From the NCBI GenBank assembly GCA_036172665.1, contig CM069876.1:37417001-37481000 (forward strand): a stretch of DNA of 64,000 nucleotides. Direction: 5' to 3'. The notes below the pieces were generated by a model. The model had not been told where the DNA came from. It did not search any database and saw only the letters and a program-made list of their open reading frames with translations. Shown in pieces: positions 1-11,834 of the stretch. A program made the translations under genes and the position numbers. Source of the DNA: Prosopocoilus inquinatus. Its lineage: Eukaryota > Arthropoda > Insecta > Coleoptera > Lucanidae. Position 1 is the first letter of the stretch. Each line of letters starts with the position of its first letter.

Positions 1-290
1 TTCGTTTTGGGGGGCTCCTTGTGCATCATCGACCATCAACCAAGAAAACGGGCAATCTCGAAAATAGCAATACGATTATCTTTTGTGTGTTTTTTTGTTT
101 GAAGACTCTGACGAAAACTGTTACGTTTCTTGTTCCTGCGTCATGCGCTGATGTTTTGATGTATACATCTAGCTACGTGAGTAATTGTGAGAAACACAAA
201 TGGCATGTTTCTGTGTTATTTTTAGCGGGGAAGTGAAAATAGAACTAAGAGTCTAATTAATAAGCAGAAGTGAATAATCATTTTTGGCAG

Positions 291-539
291 AGGCTTCGCC
301 CGAGATAAAATCCAAATCGGACGGGTTTGCCACTTCTTTCTCATACCATCGCCAAAAACCTCTGGCATTTTTAAGTCTGCCAGAAGAACCTCGAAGACCA
401 GTGGAACACCATGTCAGGAGAAATGTTTGCAATCGTTACGTGTGCAAGAGACTCTCAACAGATCAGAAAACAAGGATGGGTTTATACGAACAAGCAAATG
501 TGTTAAAGGAAGAGAAGCGTTTAAAGACTGTAAGTACCA
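291..539 (+). CDS. Candidate coding exon of an unrecognised protein
   Basis: An open stretch of about 82 codons is bounded by a good 3' splice site (pyrimidine-rich tract then GGCAG at 286-290) and a good 5' splice site (ACT|GTAAGTACC at 540). With these borders the exon is 249 nt and starts and ends in phase 1, so it is a symmetric exon that preserves frame. The peptide is well mixed in composition (for example PLAFLSLPEEPRRP, then NRYVCKRLSTDQKTRM) and does not look like low-complexity translation. I do not recognise the family, and no partner exon is visible nearby; the rest of the gene would lie outside the window or in long introns. It could equally be a chance ORF. Confidence 0.33.
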
Positions 540-1260
540 AGAGCCTGCCCTGAGCCCTCATTATTGATACTGTCAACAAAAGAATAAGTGCCAAATTACA
601 TGACGCGTTTCAAAGCGATTTTTATTCATCACCTGTGAAAATAAAATGCATCGCCTTATTTAAATAGGGATACCTACATAATCTCAAAATGCATTCTTCA
701 GAACTGGTTAAAGGAAGACAACTAGCCGAAGATGGAGATGAAAGGATCTTTTAAACGATCGCGTCTTATGTCTATTCAAGTCAAAAATATGGAAATCTGA
801 GGAAAACCATTTATTATTTAAAAAAACTGAAGCTCGATGATAGATGAACGGACCTCTCTATTAAGCTATCGGCGTCTCACGTTTCTGTTTAAGTCAAAAA
901 TATGGTTTCTTAGTGAGAAAAACCATTTATTATTTAAAAAAGAACTGACAGACAGTTCAAAAAGTGTAGAGCGGCACAAAAGAAATTAGAATTTGTAAAA
1001 TAGTTCCAAAGTCAACGAGATGACGGTCATTTTGAAGCACGTAGTACTTTAACAACTGAATGTCTGTGAATAAGTTGAAGGACGCCGTAAATGATTGATT
1101 AGAGGTTCTAATCTTTCAAGAAAAGAAATGAATGGGGAGTAACAGTGAAGGGCCTTATGAGACTTCTGCAAGATAAACAAGTGTCGAGGCAACAACGTAC
1201 ATAAATAATTCTTAAGAGAACTTCAAGGATCATTGCAAAATTCTGGATCATGGTTTAACT
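540..1260. other. Non-coding AT-rich DNA with a short direct duplication
   Basis: No gene is seen. Two diverged copies of a segment of roughly 50 bp (shared words GTCAAAAATATGG and AAAACCATTTATTATTTAA) lie at about 778-830 and 892-945, spaced about 114 bp. Confidence 0.5.
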
Positions 1261-3760
1261 GGCACTCATGATGAAATCATACGCCAGAAAATGATGTTAT
1301 CCAAAGAAGAAGGCAAAAATGATGGAGCGGACAAGAAATGAAGAACGGATTTGAAAGATTTTGATCCAAGTGATGTGTTCCAGACGTTCTTTGCGAGTAG
1401 TCTCAGCATTAGGGAAGACAAATGGATTGATTTTCCGTTTTTGTTAGGTTGGGGATGATCCAAACAAACAAGAATTTTGTAATTTTTTTTAATAAAAATT
1501 TCTAATCCATAAAGATTTCTTCAAAACAGGAATTTCTGGAATCGAATGAAGCATATGGAATCTTAGCATATCCAAAGAAAAAAGAAAGCAGATATGATTG
1601 TGGACAAGAAGTGAAGAATGGATTTGGAAGATTTTGATCCGAGTCAAGTGTTCCAGAGGTTTTTCTTACGGTAGCCTCGGCAGCGGGAGAACACAAATGG
1701 AAGCTTCTCGGGATTTTCTTTCACTTTGGAATGGAATGGAATGGCCTAGACACACAAAGAATTTCGCAATTTTTTATCAAGTTTTCAAAATCCTTTAATG
1801 TTTCTTCAATCCAAAAACAAATTGCTTCTGTAGTAAGGTTATTCTAGCAAAGAATTTTCGACTGTTTTTGAAGAAGGCGTATTTTCAATTTAAGTTGAAA
1901 TTCCAGACCTTTTTCAGTGCTGGCTCTAATAGTGAGGAACATATGCGGGTCGAGGCTTTCCCCTAACTGATGTCTTTCTAGTTTTAGATGATCAATCACC
2001 TCAGAAGTATTTATTTAAATAAAATTTCCCAATCCAGAAATGGTTTTTCAATTTAAAAACAAATTGAAAGCTACGAGTAGGGTGGGAATTATTGAGTGAA
2101 AGATTCAAGTCTTCAAAACCTTTCATGGTATTGCAACTATTTTCGAAATTTACAGTTTAACTTAAAAGAGGCTCTCCATCTTCATGATTTTAATTAAGAA
2201 ATCCTAACTACCTTCATTCGTGGCCCCTGCAGTGGAAGACACAGTTTTCACGCAAGGGGAGGAAATTCTCTTTTGAGTTTGAACTGGCCCAAATATCGCA
2301 AGAAGGATTTGGCAAGATTTTTTATAATCCAGGAAGGTCTCTTCAATCCAAAAGCAAGGGGTGCCATAAGTTGATGGTTATTAAATTTAAAATTGGTATA
2401 GCTACAAGATACCATCAAAGGAGTTCATGGTTTATCAACCAGTTTTGAAGACTGAAGAAAACATAGCAAGTTAACTTGAGGGCGACTTTCGCAGTCGTTG
2501 ACCTTCTTCACCAGAGCTACGAGCTCTTCGGCAAGAAACAAAAGAATTTAATGGTGGCCTCTAGTGAGCTCGTAAATTCCAAACTTGTTGTAGAATCAGT
2601 TTTCATCTTCAATCATCCTACTCTTCTAAATTTTCCTTCATCCTCTGGACTTTAGAGTATCCTAAAAGTTTTACAGTGTTTTCCAAACCCCGAATGTTCT
2701 AAAGCCCGAAACAATAGAGATGGAGAACCTTAATGAAAGATGGAATAAGGGCAAGATATCATAAAATTTTCGAAGAAAACTTATTTATATACTTCTGGCT
2801 TTGAAGCAAAAGAAGAATTTAGTGACTAGAATGGGTTACACTATTTCGTAATTATTTTATAATGTTGTCCGTCCAATCCAAGAATATTTCTTGAGTCCCA
2901 AAACAGATTGGGCGCTTGAATGAGACATTCCACCAAAGCTGATGATTGAATGAGACATTCCACCAAAGATGATTTGGTAAATATTTTTGAAGAAAGTTTA
3001 TCGACATATTAATTGAAGGCATTTGAACGGATTTCCACTAGAATTCCAGTTTGTTGCCATCAAGCAAAGGAAGGATTTAATTACCTCGCAATAGTGAACT
3101 CATCAATACCAAACTTGTTAATATAAGATCCTCACTCTGAAAGGGCAATCGGTCTCCCACCTTACCTTAGTTGATTGCTCTAAAACTCGGATCTTAAATA
3201 TTCATTTCATCTTCTACTATGGTCTAAAGAGATTTTACAATGTTTTCCAATCCAAGAAGCCCAGATGAGGCATTTTCGGATTAAAGAAGCAGGAGTCCTT
3301 CCTTCGAAGATTTTGCAAAGAAACATTGAAATGAGCTTCCACGTGGCTTAATTTAAAGACATCAACAACTCTTGCGTGTCTTACCACGATTCCAGCCGCT
3401 CGCCAAGAAGCAAAAGAAGAGTGTAATCACTGGTGGTTCCATGTACAACTTGTAAAACATATAGAAGTACAATCATTTTGACTCTTATTCGGCTGTTATA
3501 AATATGTGATCAATTTTTCAAAAACTCAAAGATTTCTGCAACCATTGTCTATCTTCGCCAAGACTTCGGTTTTTTTTTTTGTCTTGCAAACTTCCTTACC
3601 CGTTGCCTTATCGTCACCGACATTCAAGTTTCTGGCCAAGAAGAAAAAGATAAGGAATGTCCTTTAGTCACGTGCTTTCCATATAAAACTTGTAAAACTT
3701 ATCGAAGTACAATGACTGACCTTCATTCATCCATTATAAGAACACGAACAGTCTTCCATC
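1260..3760. repeat. Old, diverged tandem-repeat domain
   Basis: The same phrases recur with drift. GAAGAA(C/T)GGATTTG(A/G)AAGATTTTGATCC is at about 1339 and 1613. 'Aagaag/aagcaaaagaaga...' followed by a 'tccaaacttgtt'-like or 'acaacttgtaaaa'-like phrase recurs near 2530, 2800, 3060, 3400 and 3630. 'Ttcaatccaaaa' recurs near 1808 and 2343, and a 27-bp phrase is repeated directly at 2910-2970. Unit length appears to be about 250-330 bp, but copies are too diverged to place by eye. The short ORFs inside are not conserved between units, so this is treated as non-coding. Confidence 0.5.
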
Positions 3761-3859
3761 GTATTTTGCTTTCATTCGCGAAACGCTTACAACTGTTTCT
3801 GTGAATCCCAAGGATAATTGAGTATCAATAACTCGTCGTAATTCCTTTCATCACGACAT

Positions 3860-4225
3860 CGACCATCTGCACATCGCGCAGAAGACGAAAGCACCTGATG
3901 TAATTCACCGGAATTTACGTCCTCCAATTAAAGAAGCGTTCGCAACGTAATTAAACTGTAAATTTTAATTAACCTCAGGCGCGCGAGCGGGCGGGCGGCG
4001 CGGCGCGGCGTGTTTTTCCCCCGCGCGCTCCTCGCAAATTAACGAACTTTAAAAAAGTTTATCAATTACGTGGGCCGAGCTAATGGCGAACTATAAATAA
4101 TGCAGTTGCAGTTATAATTGAATCGTCAAACTTAAGGTAGGTTCCTGGCAATGTCCGACGAGGACCTTGCCAAATCATCGACCGCAAGGCTTATCAAGCG
4201 CGCTATAATTAATTACGGAACGATT
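3860..4225. promoter_or_regulatory. GC-rich patch flanked by TAATTA-type motifs, possible cis-regulatory element
   Basis: A short block of G+C and CpG (about 3978-4030, with GCGGGCGGGCGGCGCGG) stands out from AT-rich surroundings. It is framed by many homeodomain-like AT words (AATTAA, TAATTA, TTTAATTAA at 3925-3975 and 4035-4060, TATAATTAATTA at 4204-4215). No coding potential is seen. An enhancer or promoter role is inference from composition only. Confidence 0.25.
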
Positions 4226-4700
4226 AATACGTAAATAGATTTTTTTAAATAGAGGTTCATTGATATTTGTATCTGGGGGGTTTACTGTGGAAATTTTTTT
4301 CATGTTGTCCTCCTCCTCCTTCAAGAAATGAATGATTTAAACGAAAAACAAGGTCACTTGTGACTTAATAAACAAATAATTCTAAAAAATGCCCTGGCAT
4401 GTTGGTTTTCTTAAAAACTGCTTGAACCGAGGTCTAAACAAGATCACTCTGAAGCTATGCAGTTTTAAAAGCCAATTAATGAGTTTTGTTCACACACGGA
4501 CTGAGGTCGAAAAAAAATAAGTCCATAACTGAACCAATCAGTGTCCAGTTTTGTAACTGGGCGGACCTTAGCCACATTAATGAAATCTTTAGAGCATTAA
4601 TTACAATGACCAGACTGTTTGGTTATCCAAATTAATGTCAGTATGTCTGCTCCAGACCTACTGATATTGATTTCAGATTTTCAATTTAATCTTTAAATTA
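4226..4700. other. Non-coding, nothing recognised
   Basis: AT-rich sequence without a plausible ORF, inverted repeat or repeat unit that I can support. Confidence 0.5.
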
Positions 4701-6560
4701 AGAAGAACGTCAGAGGAAGACTAAATCCGAATTACGAAGAAATTTGATTAATATTGTTTTCCTATTTGATCAAGAAATAGCGCTTTAAATAATTGCCGTT
4801 GTGCTCTGATTTGTTTCCAAATTTTGCAAGAATGTGTCATATGGTATAAAAATAAATACAATATCCTGCTATTTGAAATTTTAATTAAACAGCTTTCATT
4901 TTTGCTCAAGAGATGGCGCTCTATAAAACCTCATTACGTTCTAATTTTAGATTTTCAATTTAATTTCTGGATTAAAATCATTGCGAAGACAGAAGGTGAG
5001 AAGTCAACAGGAACATGAAACGCTGTTACGAGGAAATTGATTAAAATTGTTTTCATATTTGGTCAAGAGATGACGCCTCGAATAATTGGTGACATGTCTT
5101 GATTGTTTCCAATTTAATTTTGCTAAAAAATATCATATGGTATGGAAATAAGTACGATATCCTGCTGTTTGAAATTTGAATTAAATAGCTTTCATTTTTA
5201 GTCAAGGGATGGCATTATAACATTTTTATTATAGGTTTCAATTTTATTTTTCAGTTAAGATCATGGAAGGTTAAAACGTCAGCAGGAAGATGAAATGCTG
5301 TTCCGAAGAAATTATTTTCCTATCTAGTCAAGAGAGGGCACTTTGAATAATTGCTGACATGCCTTGTTTTTTTGCTAATAAATATCGTAACTGGTGTAAA
5401 CATAAATACGATAACCTGCTATTTGAAATTAGAATTAAATAGCTTTCAATTTCGGTAAACAGATGGCACTCTAAGTAATCCCATCGAATGCTTTTAGTTT
5501 TTTGATTTAATTTTTAAATTAGAAGGTAAAAGGTGAGAACGTCAGTAGAAAGATGTTAGGATGAGATTTGATTAAAATGTGTCTCTTTCTGGACAAGAGA
5601 TGGCTCTTTGAATATTATTCTGGATGTCATGCCTTGATTGTTTCTAATTAAGTTAAAGTTAAAGCTAAAAAATATTTTATATGTAGTATAAAAATAAATA
5701 CGACAATCTGCTTTTTGGAAAGATAATTAAATAGCTTTCAGAATTAATTAAATAAGAATTAAATAGGCTTTGGTCAAGAGACGGCGCTCTAAACAATCCC
5801 GCCGCATGTTCATTTTGAATTTTCGACTTGATTTTGAAATTCCAATCATAGCAAAGGTAGAAGAAGACGACCAAGCTTTGATCGCGAAGATGAAATGAAG
5901 TCATAGAAAATTCGATTAAAACAGTTTTCAATTTTGGACAACAGATTACGCTCTGAATGACTAACGCGCGTAGATTTTATATTTCCGATTTTAAAAAAAT
6001 ATTCTTATTAAGAATATGAAGACGAAACCGTATTTTCGATTGAAACAGTTTCCTCTTAAGGATAATAGATGGCGCTACGAAGAATTTAGTATGACGTACT
6101 TCTTTACATGAAAAAGACAATTGCAGTCTTCGAAAACTCGATTAGAACAGTTTTTAATTTTGGACAACGCTCTGAATGACTTACGCGCTGATTTTGTATT
6201 TCCGATTCAAAAAAAAAATTATTGAGAAGATGAGGACGAAACCGTACTGTGGATTTTCGATTAAAACAGTTTCCTCTTAAGGATAATAGATGACACTACA
6301 AAGAGTTCAGTATGACGGTGCCTCAGAGTTCAATAAGATGCGCTTTTTTATAGGAGAAAGGTTATAGCTGTCATAGAAAATTTGATTGAAACAGTTTTCA
6401 ATTTTGGACAACAGATGACGCTCTGAATGACTTACCGGTGTAGTTTTTATATTTTTGATTAAAAAATGTATTGAGAAGATGAAGACGAAACCGTACTGTG
6501 GATTTTCGATTAAAACAGTTTCCTCTTAAGGATAATAGATGACACTGCAAAGAGTTCAGT
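4700..6560. repeat. Degenerate tandem array, about 220-300 bp units carrying an AGATGGCGC-like motif
   Basis: The landmark CCTGCTATTTGAAATT (or a variant) recurs near 4865, 5161, 5417 and 5707. Each unit carries a word related to GAGATGGCGCTCT (near 4910, 5205, 5460, 5600 and 5780). A second sub-array follows in which ACCGTACTGTGGATTTTCG through TTAAGGATAATAGATGACACT is repeated almost exactly 250 bp apart (about 6241 and 6491), with an earlier copy near 6030. Short ORFs in it are by-products of the repeat. Confidence 0.65.
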
Positions 6561-8500
6561 ATGACGCGCTGACCATAACCAATTTGATTTGAAATTTTTG
6601 ATTTTCTTTATTATTCCTGAAATGCTCATTTGGTAAATCAACGAATTCTTCATCGTTCAATACAGAATTATAAGAAATAAAAGAAACAGTTGAACACCGT
6701 AGCATTTTGAAAAACCAGGGGGTACGTTTTTTTGTCCAATGTCCAAATTGAAGAATTTTCTTTTTAACTTGCATACAAAGTGTTTAAACAAAAATCTAAA
6801 AGCAATCTAACTTTAATTTTCTTTCTGTAATATCGTTTTCGAGTGACGGTAATAATTCCTAGCGAAGCTATCAAACCAGAGTGAAACGTTGAATGTTCCT
6901 TCCGATTTTATAGTGTCCGTTTAAAGTTTAAAAACTATTTCCTCACAAATTTCATTGGTCAAGAATCGATTTCAATTTAGATCAAGTTTTACAAATGCGG
7001 CTCAACTTTGAGCTGAGGCTTAAACCCTTAACAACGTTTACTTCAACAATTGTTGTGAATGATTTAAGCTTCGGCTCAAAGAAAACCGTCATTGTAAAAC
7101 TGAGCTTTAGTAATAATTAAGCTTGAAATGGGGGAAGAAGGGGGTCGATGAAAATTTTCTTCCCTTCTAAAGGGTCGATGTTTAAAGAGGTTGGAAATCC
7201 CTGCTCGACACCCTCAACATTTCTTCTATCTTCTCTCTCCTTCTTTGTTATGAGCACTATTAAAAAAAATGCCATATTTATAACTTAAGAGTACATAGTT
7301 AAAGGATTACGGACTGTATTATTATAATTTTTGTTTTTTTTTTTAATTTTAACTTGCTAAGAGGTAACTCCATCACTCTTTTCAAAGCACATCATTTCAA
7401 TCTTTTGTATTTAATTATTCTACTTGATGACGAGGAAGTCGATTTCAATTTGCAGACACGAAACGTGAACCTGTTGAATATTCATCATGATTTTCTTCTA
7501 AAGGGCCTAACTCAAAGTCCATTAGTGTCCCGCACAAAAGAAAAGAGAATACAGATAGACTCCTGAATGGTAAACGTGTTTTTTTTGCTGGACATATTTA
7601 ATTTCCCCTTTATTTCAAGCCGGGCGAGTTCTATATTTTCTGCAGCGTAATGGAATGAACGCAGGGGATTTTTATGATATGAATGGAGCCGCCGGGTCTT
7701 TTGTGTGTACTATACGAAACATTTCGCTCTTGTTTACACGAATAATTATACGCGTAGTTGTCAAATCGCCCGCCTTTATTTTTAAACATCACAAATAAGT
7801 TACGCCATCCGCAGTCGCGTTTGTATACGTCGGTCGCATCGGGTGGAGGTCTCTGTTTTGTTGGTAAAGTCCCGGCGGCGGCGGCGACGTTGGAGTCAGT
7901 AAAAGTGTGTCAGTAAACTGCGTGAACCCCAATGAAATATGTTTCCACATATTTCGCCGCTTTCCCGGTATTAATAAAGCGCAATTCCGAATTAACGAAA
8001 ATAAATGGGCGCGCTGAGGTTTTTTGTCGGATGTTTCATTAGGCCCAGTGTTATTTATTTTGTTGCTTTCAATTCCAATTTAAATTTTTATTAATCGCGC
8101 CGATTTTCTAACTCAGATGTGTGCTTAAATAAAAAAAAAAAACAACTTTTTAGAAACGTTTGAATCTTCGAAATACCATGCGATCTAATAAAAAAAATTT
8201 CTGGCGGTAGGCACGCAGCTTCAGAGATGGCAGCACTGAATCTGAATATTGCAAACTCGTGATAAAGTAGAAAGTAGGTTATGTGTCAACGGCAGCGCAG
8301 GTAATTTAAATGCAATTTGTAATAAATTTGCTCGCAATTTAAATTTAAATTAAAATCAGGACGCAAAAATTACAAAGTATTCAAATGAGCTCGGGCAATA
8401 GAATTGGAAAAACGTAAATGAAAATAAAAAAAATAAACAAAACGCTGCCTATCTTTGTTCGAGAATCAAACGAAATACCTTTTTTTCAGACAAATGAAAA
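6561..8500. other. Non-coding, nothing firm
   Basis: No gene supported. About 7810-7900 is locally CpG-richer with a short CGG run (CCCGGCGGCGGCGGCGACG at about 7871). The rest is AT-rich with homopolymer runs. Confidence 0.5.
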
Positions 8501-9184
8501 TCGAGAATGGGTCAGAAGATTCGATTGATTTTGGACTGTAAAAAAATCTGCTTCGTCTTTTCTTCTTTTTTCTCGTTTTTTCTTCTCCTTTTTCGTTTTC
8601 CTTCTTTCTCGGAGTCTTCTTTTTCCTTATTTTTCTTCTTCTTTTTGTTGTTTTGTTCTTGTCTTCTCTTTACAGTAAACTAGAAATTATATTAAAATCT
8701 GAAGCGAAAGAAGATGACTAAAGAAAATTAAGAAAAGAAACGTGGACAAAAAAATAAAAGTTTGCTAAGAATTTCCAGAATCATCTTCAGCAAGTAGCAA
8801 GTTTTCTTCTACCTTCTTCTTCGTCCTAAAGATGACCTTCTAACATAAACATATGTCCTACACGTAGATTGTTTCGAAATCTGTTTTTTTCTTAGTGATC
8901 TAATACACATCCCCGTTATATTTTTTTTATTAAAAAAAAAGAAGTCTTTCGATTTTTTTTTTTTCGAAATGAAGATACCGGAACTTCATTTAGGAGAAAA
9001 GCAAGAGAAATAAAGATAGATTCAAGTTAACGAAAACGAAGAATTAAACACCAGAAAGCATCTTTTACGAAAAAAAGTTAAGTTAAAAAAATCAAAAATA
9101 GTTGAAAAAGGATTGAACTAAATGAAACGAAAGAAGAAAGAAGAGTGAGAATGACAAAGAATGAAATAAACATGAAAAAATAAA
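8500..9184. other. Strand-asymmetric pyrimidine/purine tracts
   Basis: About 8555-8670 is almost pure pyrimidine (TTCTTCTTTTTTCTCG-like runs), and from about 8700 the + strand turns purine-rich. No gene is seen; ORFs here are low-complexity Phe/Leu/Ser translations. Confidence 0.55.
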
Positions 9185-9785
9185 TAAGAAAAACAAAAGT
9201 CTATCGTTTTTTGTTTTCCTGCAGTGTAGAAGAATGTAACGCCCGAGAAGCGCGAACGCCATAAAAACAAGAGAAAACAAGATACAGTAAGAAAAGAAAG
9301 AAAAAAGAAAGAGAGCCGAGCAAAATTATATGAACTTGAACAATAAATTTAAAAAAAAAAAACGGAAGATTTTTGTTGGAGAATGAAGAAGAAAGCAAAA
9401 AACAGCAAGCCCGAACAAAACAAAGAAAAAACAAGAGAAAATAAAAAATACAAAAGAAATATTAAAGTAAACGAAGCAAAGAAGAATGAAGCTAGAGAGT
9501 TGAAGAAAATTATATGAACTTGAACAATAAATTTAAAAAGAAGGGAAGATTTTTTTTGTTCGAGAATGAAGAAGTATGCAACACCGGCGAACTGAACGAA
9601 ACAAACAAAAAATAAGAGAAAATAAAAAAAGAGAACAAAATATTGAAGTAAACGAAACAAAAAGAACAAAGAAGCGAACGACAGAAGGAAATGAAATAAA
9701 CCAAAACAAGAAGAAAAGATGACGACGTAATTTTGCGCATTCATAAACAATAGCAACGCAAATAAACAAACAGACAGAAGCCCCA
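9185..9785. repeat. Purine-rich tandem repeat, about 183-bp unit
   Basis: A TTATATGAACTTGAACAATA phrase occurs at about 9327 and 9510, each followed by a GGAAGATTTTT(T)GTT.GAGAATGAAGAAG-like phrase and an AAGAGAAAATAAAAAA-like phrase, giving about 2.5 diverged units. Overlapping minus-strand ORFs rich in Phe, Leu and Ser here are repeat artefacts. Confidence 0.6.
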
Positions 9786-10541
9786 ACGTTTATGCATAAC
9801 AAATAACAAGAAATGTTTTGCATTAACAGTCAACCGCTACTATACATTTTATTCTGCACGCCCGCCGCATGTTTAAATTATTTCCCCGATCCGTTCTAAG
9901 GCCATATTTTAATGCCCACCCTATAAATAGGAAAAAAACATCTATTATTCATTTTATTAGCGTGGACTTGTTTATGTTTGGATTTCAGCCAGAGAATTAT
10001 GAAAATTTTTATAACGGGTAACAAAACATGAGACGTAAACGCGGCACTAATGCTTCGCTAAACATAAATCGATGAATCAACGAGGAAATTATAAATCAAG
10101 AAAGAAATGCTGAAATAGAACAGATTAATAATGTCTATTCAGAGAAACAAACCAAGGAAAGAACAAGTAGAGCTACAACATAAAAAATCGATTCCTCATT
10201 TACTTGAATTGAATTATTGAACCTGAAGCGAGGATATACCGTTCGTCCCAACGTTATATCAGTGAAACAAAAGATTTTAACATAGATGAATAAAACATGT
10301 ATTATTTATAACCAGGCAAAAGAATTCGGCCCACTTAATGTTTGAAACTTTTTACACCGAATGTACTATTTACTCGTTCTGTGGTTCCGATGCATTTAAA
10401 TTGCTGTCCAGTGGAAGGGGAAAGGTTGCAGTGCGAGCGTTCGCACTTCACAGAAGTTACTCTGGGCGGGGATTAATACAGTCCGAATACTAAAATTTCG
10501 TACTGTTCGCGGAACAAGTGGGCCGATTTCTTATCCCTGCT
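9786..10541. other. Non-coding, nothing recognised
   Basis: AT-rich DNA upstream of a mariner insertion. I see no ORF, RNA gene or clear repeat. Confidence 0.5.
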
Positions 10542-10543
10542 TA

Positions 10544-11832
10544 CATGGGCTACTGGAAAATTTTCTGGACTCTAGTAGGTCTGAATTTGTTTTTATCAAC
10601 TGTCATATCTGAAAAATCTGACGTTTTTCGCCTATAATTCTATTGATAGTTCCTATCCAAGTGAACTAGTTTTGTTTGTACAGCATTTGAGAAAAAGTAA
10701 TTTTGTGTAAACATGGAAATCTCGCGTGAAAATTTTCGTGCCATGACTTTTTTACGATTTCAAATGTGGTTAAACGCCGAAACAATGCCTCGATCGGCTT
10801 CATTTGCTTTTGGAGATGAAGCACCATCAAAGAGCAGTGTTTATAATTGGTTTGTGGAATTCCAGCGTGGACGCACCTCTATCAGTGACGAATTTCGTGA
10901 AGGTCGTCCATCAACATCTGTTGTTGCCACTAATGTAGATGTTGTGCCTGAAATGCTTGAGCGAGATCGACATGTGACATACCGTGAGATTCAAGCATCC
11001 TTACGCATTGACATGAAAGCAATACACCAGATTTTGCGTGATCATTTGAACGTACGAAAGCTTTGCAGTCGTTGGACCCCACACAATTTAACAGAAGCGC
11101 AAAAGCAGGGTCGTGTCAAATGGGTGCGAAGAAATGCTCAAGAAATTCAATGGAGGTCGTTCAAATTTAGTTTATAACATCGTTACTGGTGACGAAACGT
11201 GGGTCTATTCGTATGAGCCAGAAAGTAAACAACAATCTACCGTTTTGGTATTTCAAAATGAACCAGAACCAACAAAAGTTGTCCGTTCACGCAGTGCTGC
11301 GAAGCAAATGATTGCTTGTTTCTTTGGTTTAACTGGACACGTAGCAACCGTGGCTTTAGAGGATCGAAAAACCGTGAATGCTGATTGGTGTACTACAATT
11401 TGTTTGCAGGAAGTCATCGATCAAATAAGAAGAAACAATCGAAATCGACGAATTATTCTCCATCATGACAACGCCAGCTCTCACTCAGCCCGTCAAACAA
11501 TTGATTTTTTGTCCAACAAAAATGTTGAATTAATGACTCATTGTTCATATTCACCCGATTTATCATGTAATTATGGCTTTTTGTTCCCAAATATCAAGAA
11601 TAAAATGCATGGTGAGCAATTTTCGTCTGCTGAAGCAGCGGTTGAAACATTCCGGACACTGCTTTCTGAGGTACCATCTTTAGAGTGGAAAACGTGCTTT
11701 AGAAATTGGTTCGAGCGTATGCAAAAGTGTATTGACGTCAAAGGCGAATACTTCGAAAAACAATGATGCCCTTTACCAAATTTCATATGCGTTTTTTCAC
11801 ATCGTTTCCAGAAACTTTTCCAGCAGCCCACG
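10544..11832 (+). mobile_element. mariner element, copy 1 (1289 bp, inactive)
   Basis: Bounded by imperfect terminal inverted repeats of about 27 bp (left CATGGGCTACTGGAAAATTT, right reads as CGTGGGCTGCTGGAAAAGTT on the opposite strand) and by TA dinucleotides at 10542-10543 and 11833-11834, the usual mariner target duplication. The interior holds one degraded transposase frame. A second copy of the same family lies at 31911-33200, nearly identical in length and clearly homologous end to end. Confidence 0.93.
10713..11766 (+). pseudogene. mariner transposase, broken (copy 1)
   Basis: Encodes a DD34D mariner transposase, which would cut and paste the element at TA sites using an N-terminal paired HTH domain and a C-terminal DDE nuclease. 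The start MEISRENF is shared with copy 2. The first catalytic Asp is present (TGDETW) and the second too (HHDNASSH), but the third position, 34 residues on, is Tyr (LSCNYGF where copy 2 has LSPNDFF). Compared with copy 2, a one-base gain near 10748 and a one-base loss near 10808 put about 20 codons of the first helix region out of frame. An extra G near 11121 then shifts the frame permanently, so the protein continues in another frame from about 11125. Not functional. Confidence 0.92.
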
Positions 11833-11834
11833 TA

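Noticed and set aside
2938..2990. Hammerhead-like GCTGATGA words at 2938 and 38318
   Set aside because: No GAAA after a stem II and no return strand for stem I.
9092..9823. Overlapping minus-strand ORFs of 62-145 codons
   Set aside because: Phe/Leu/Ser low-complexity translations of a purine-rich tandem repeat; all minus-strand frames are similarly open.
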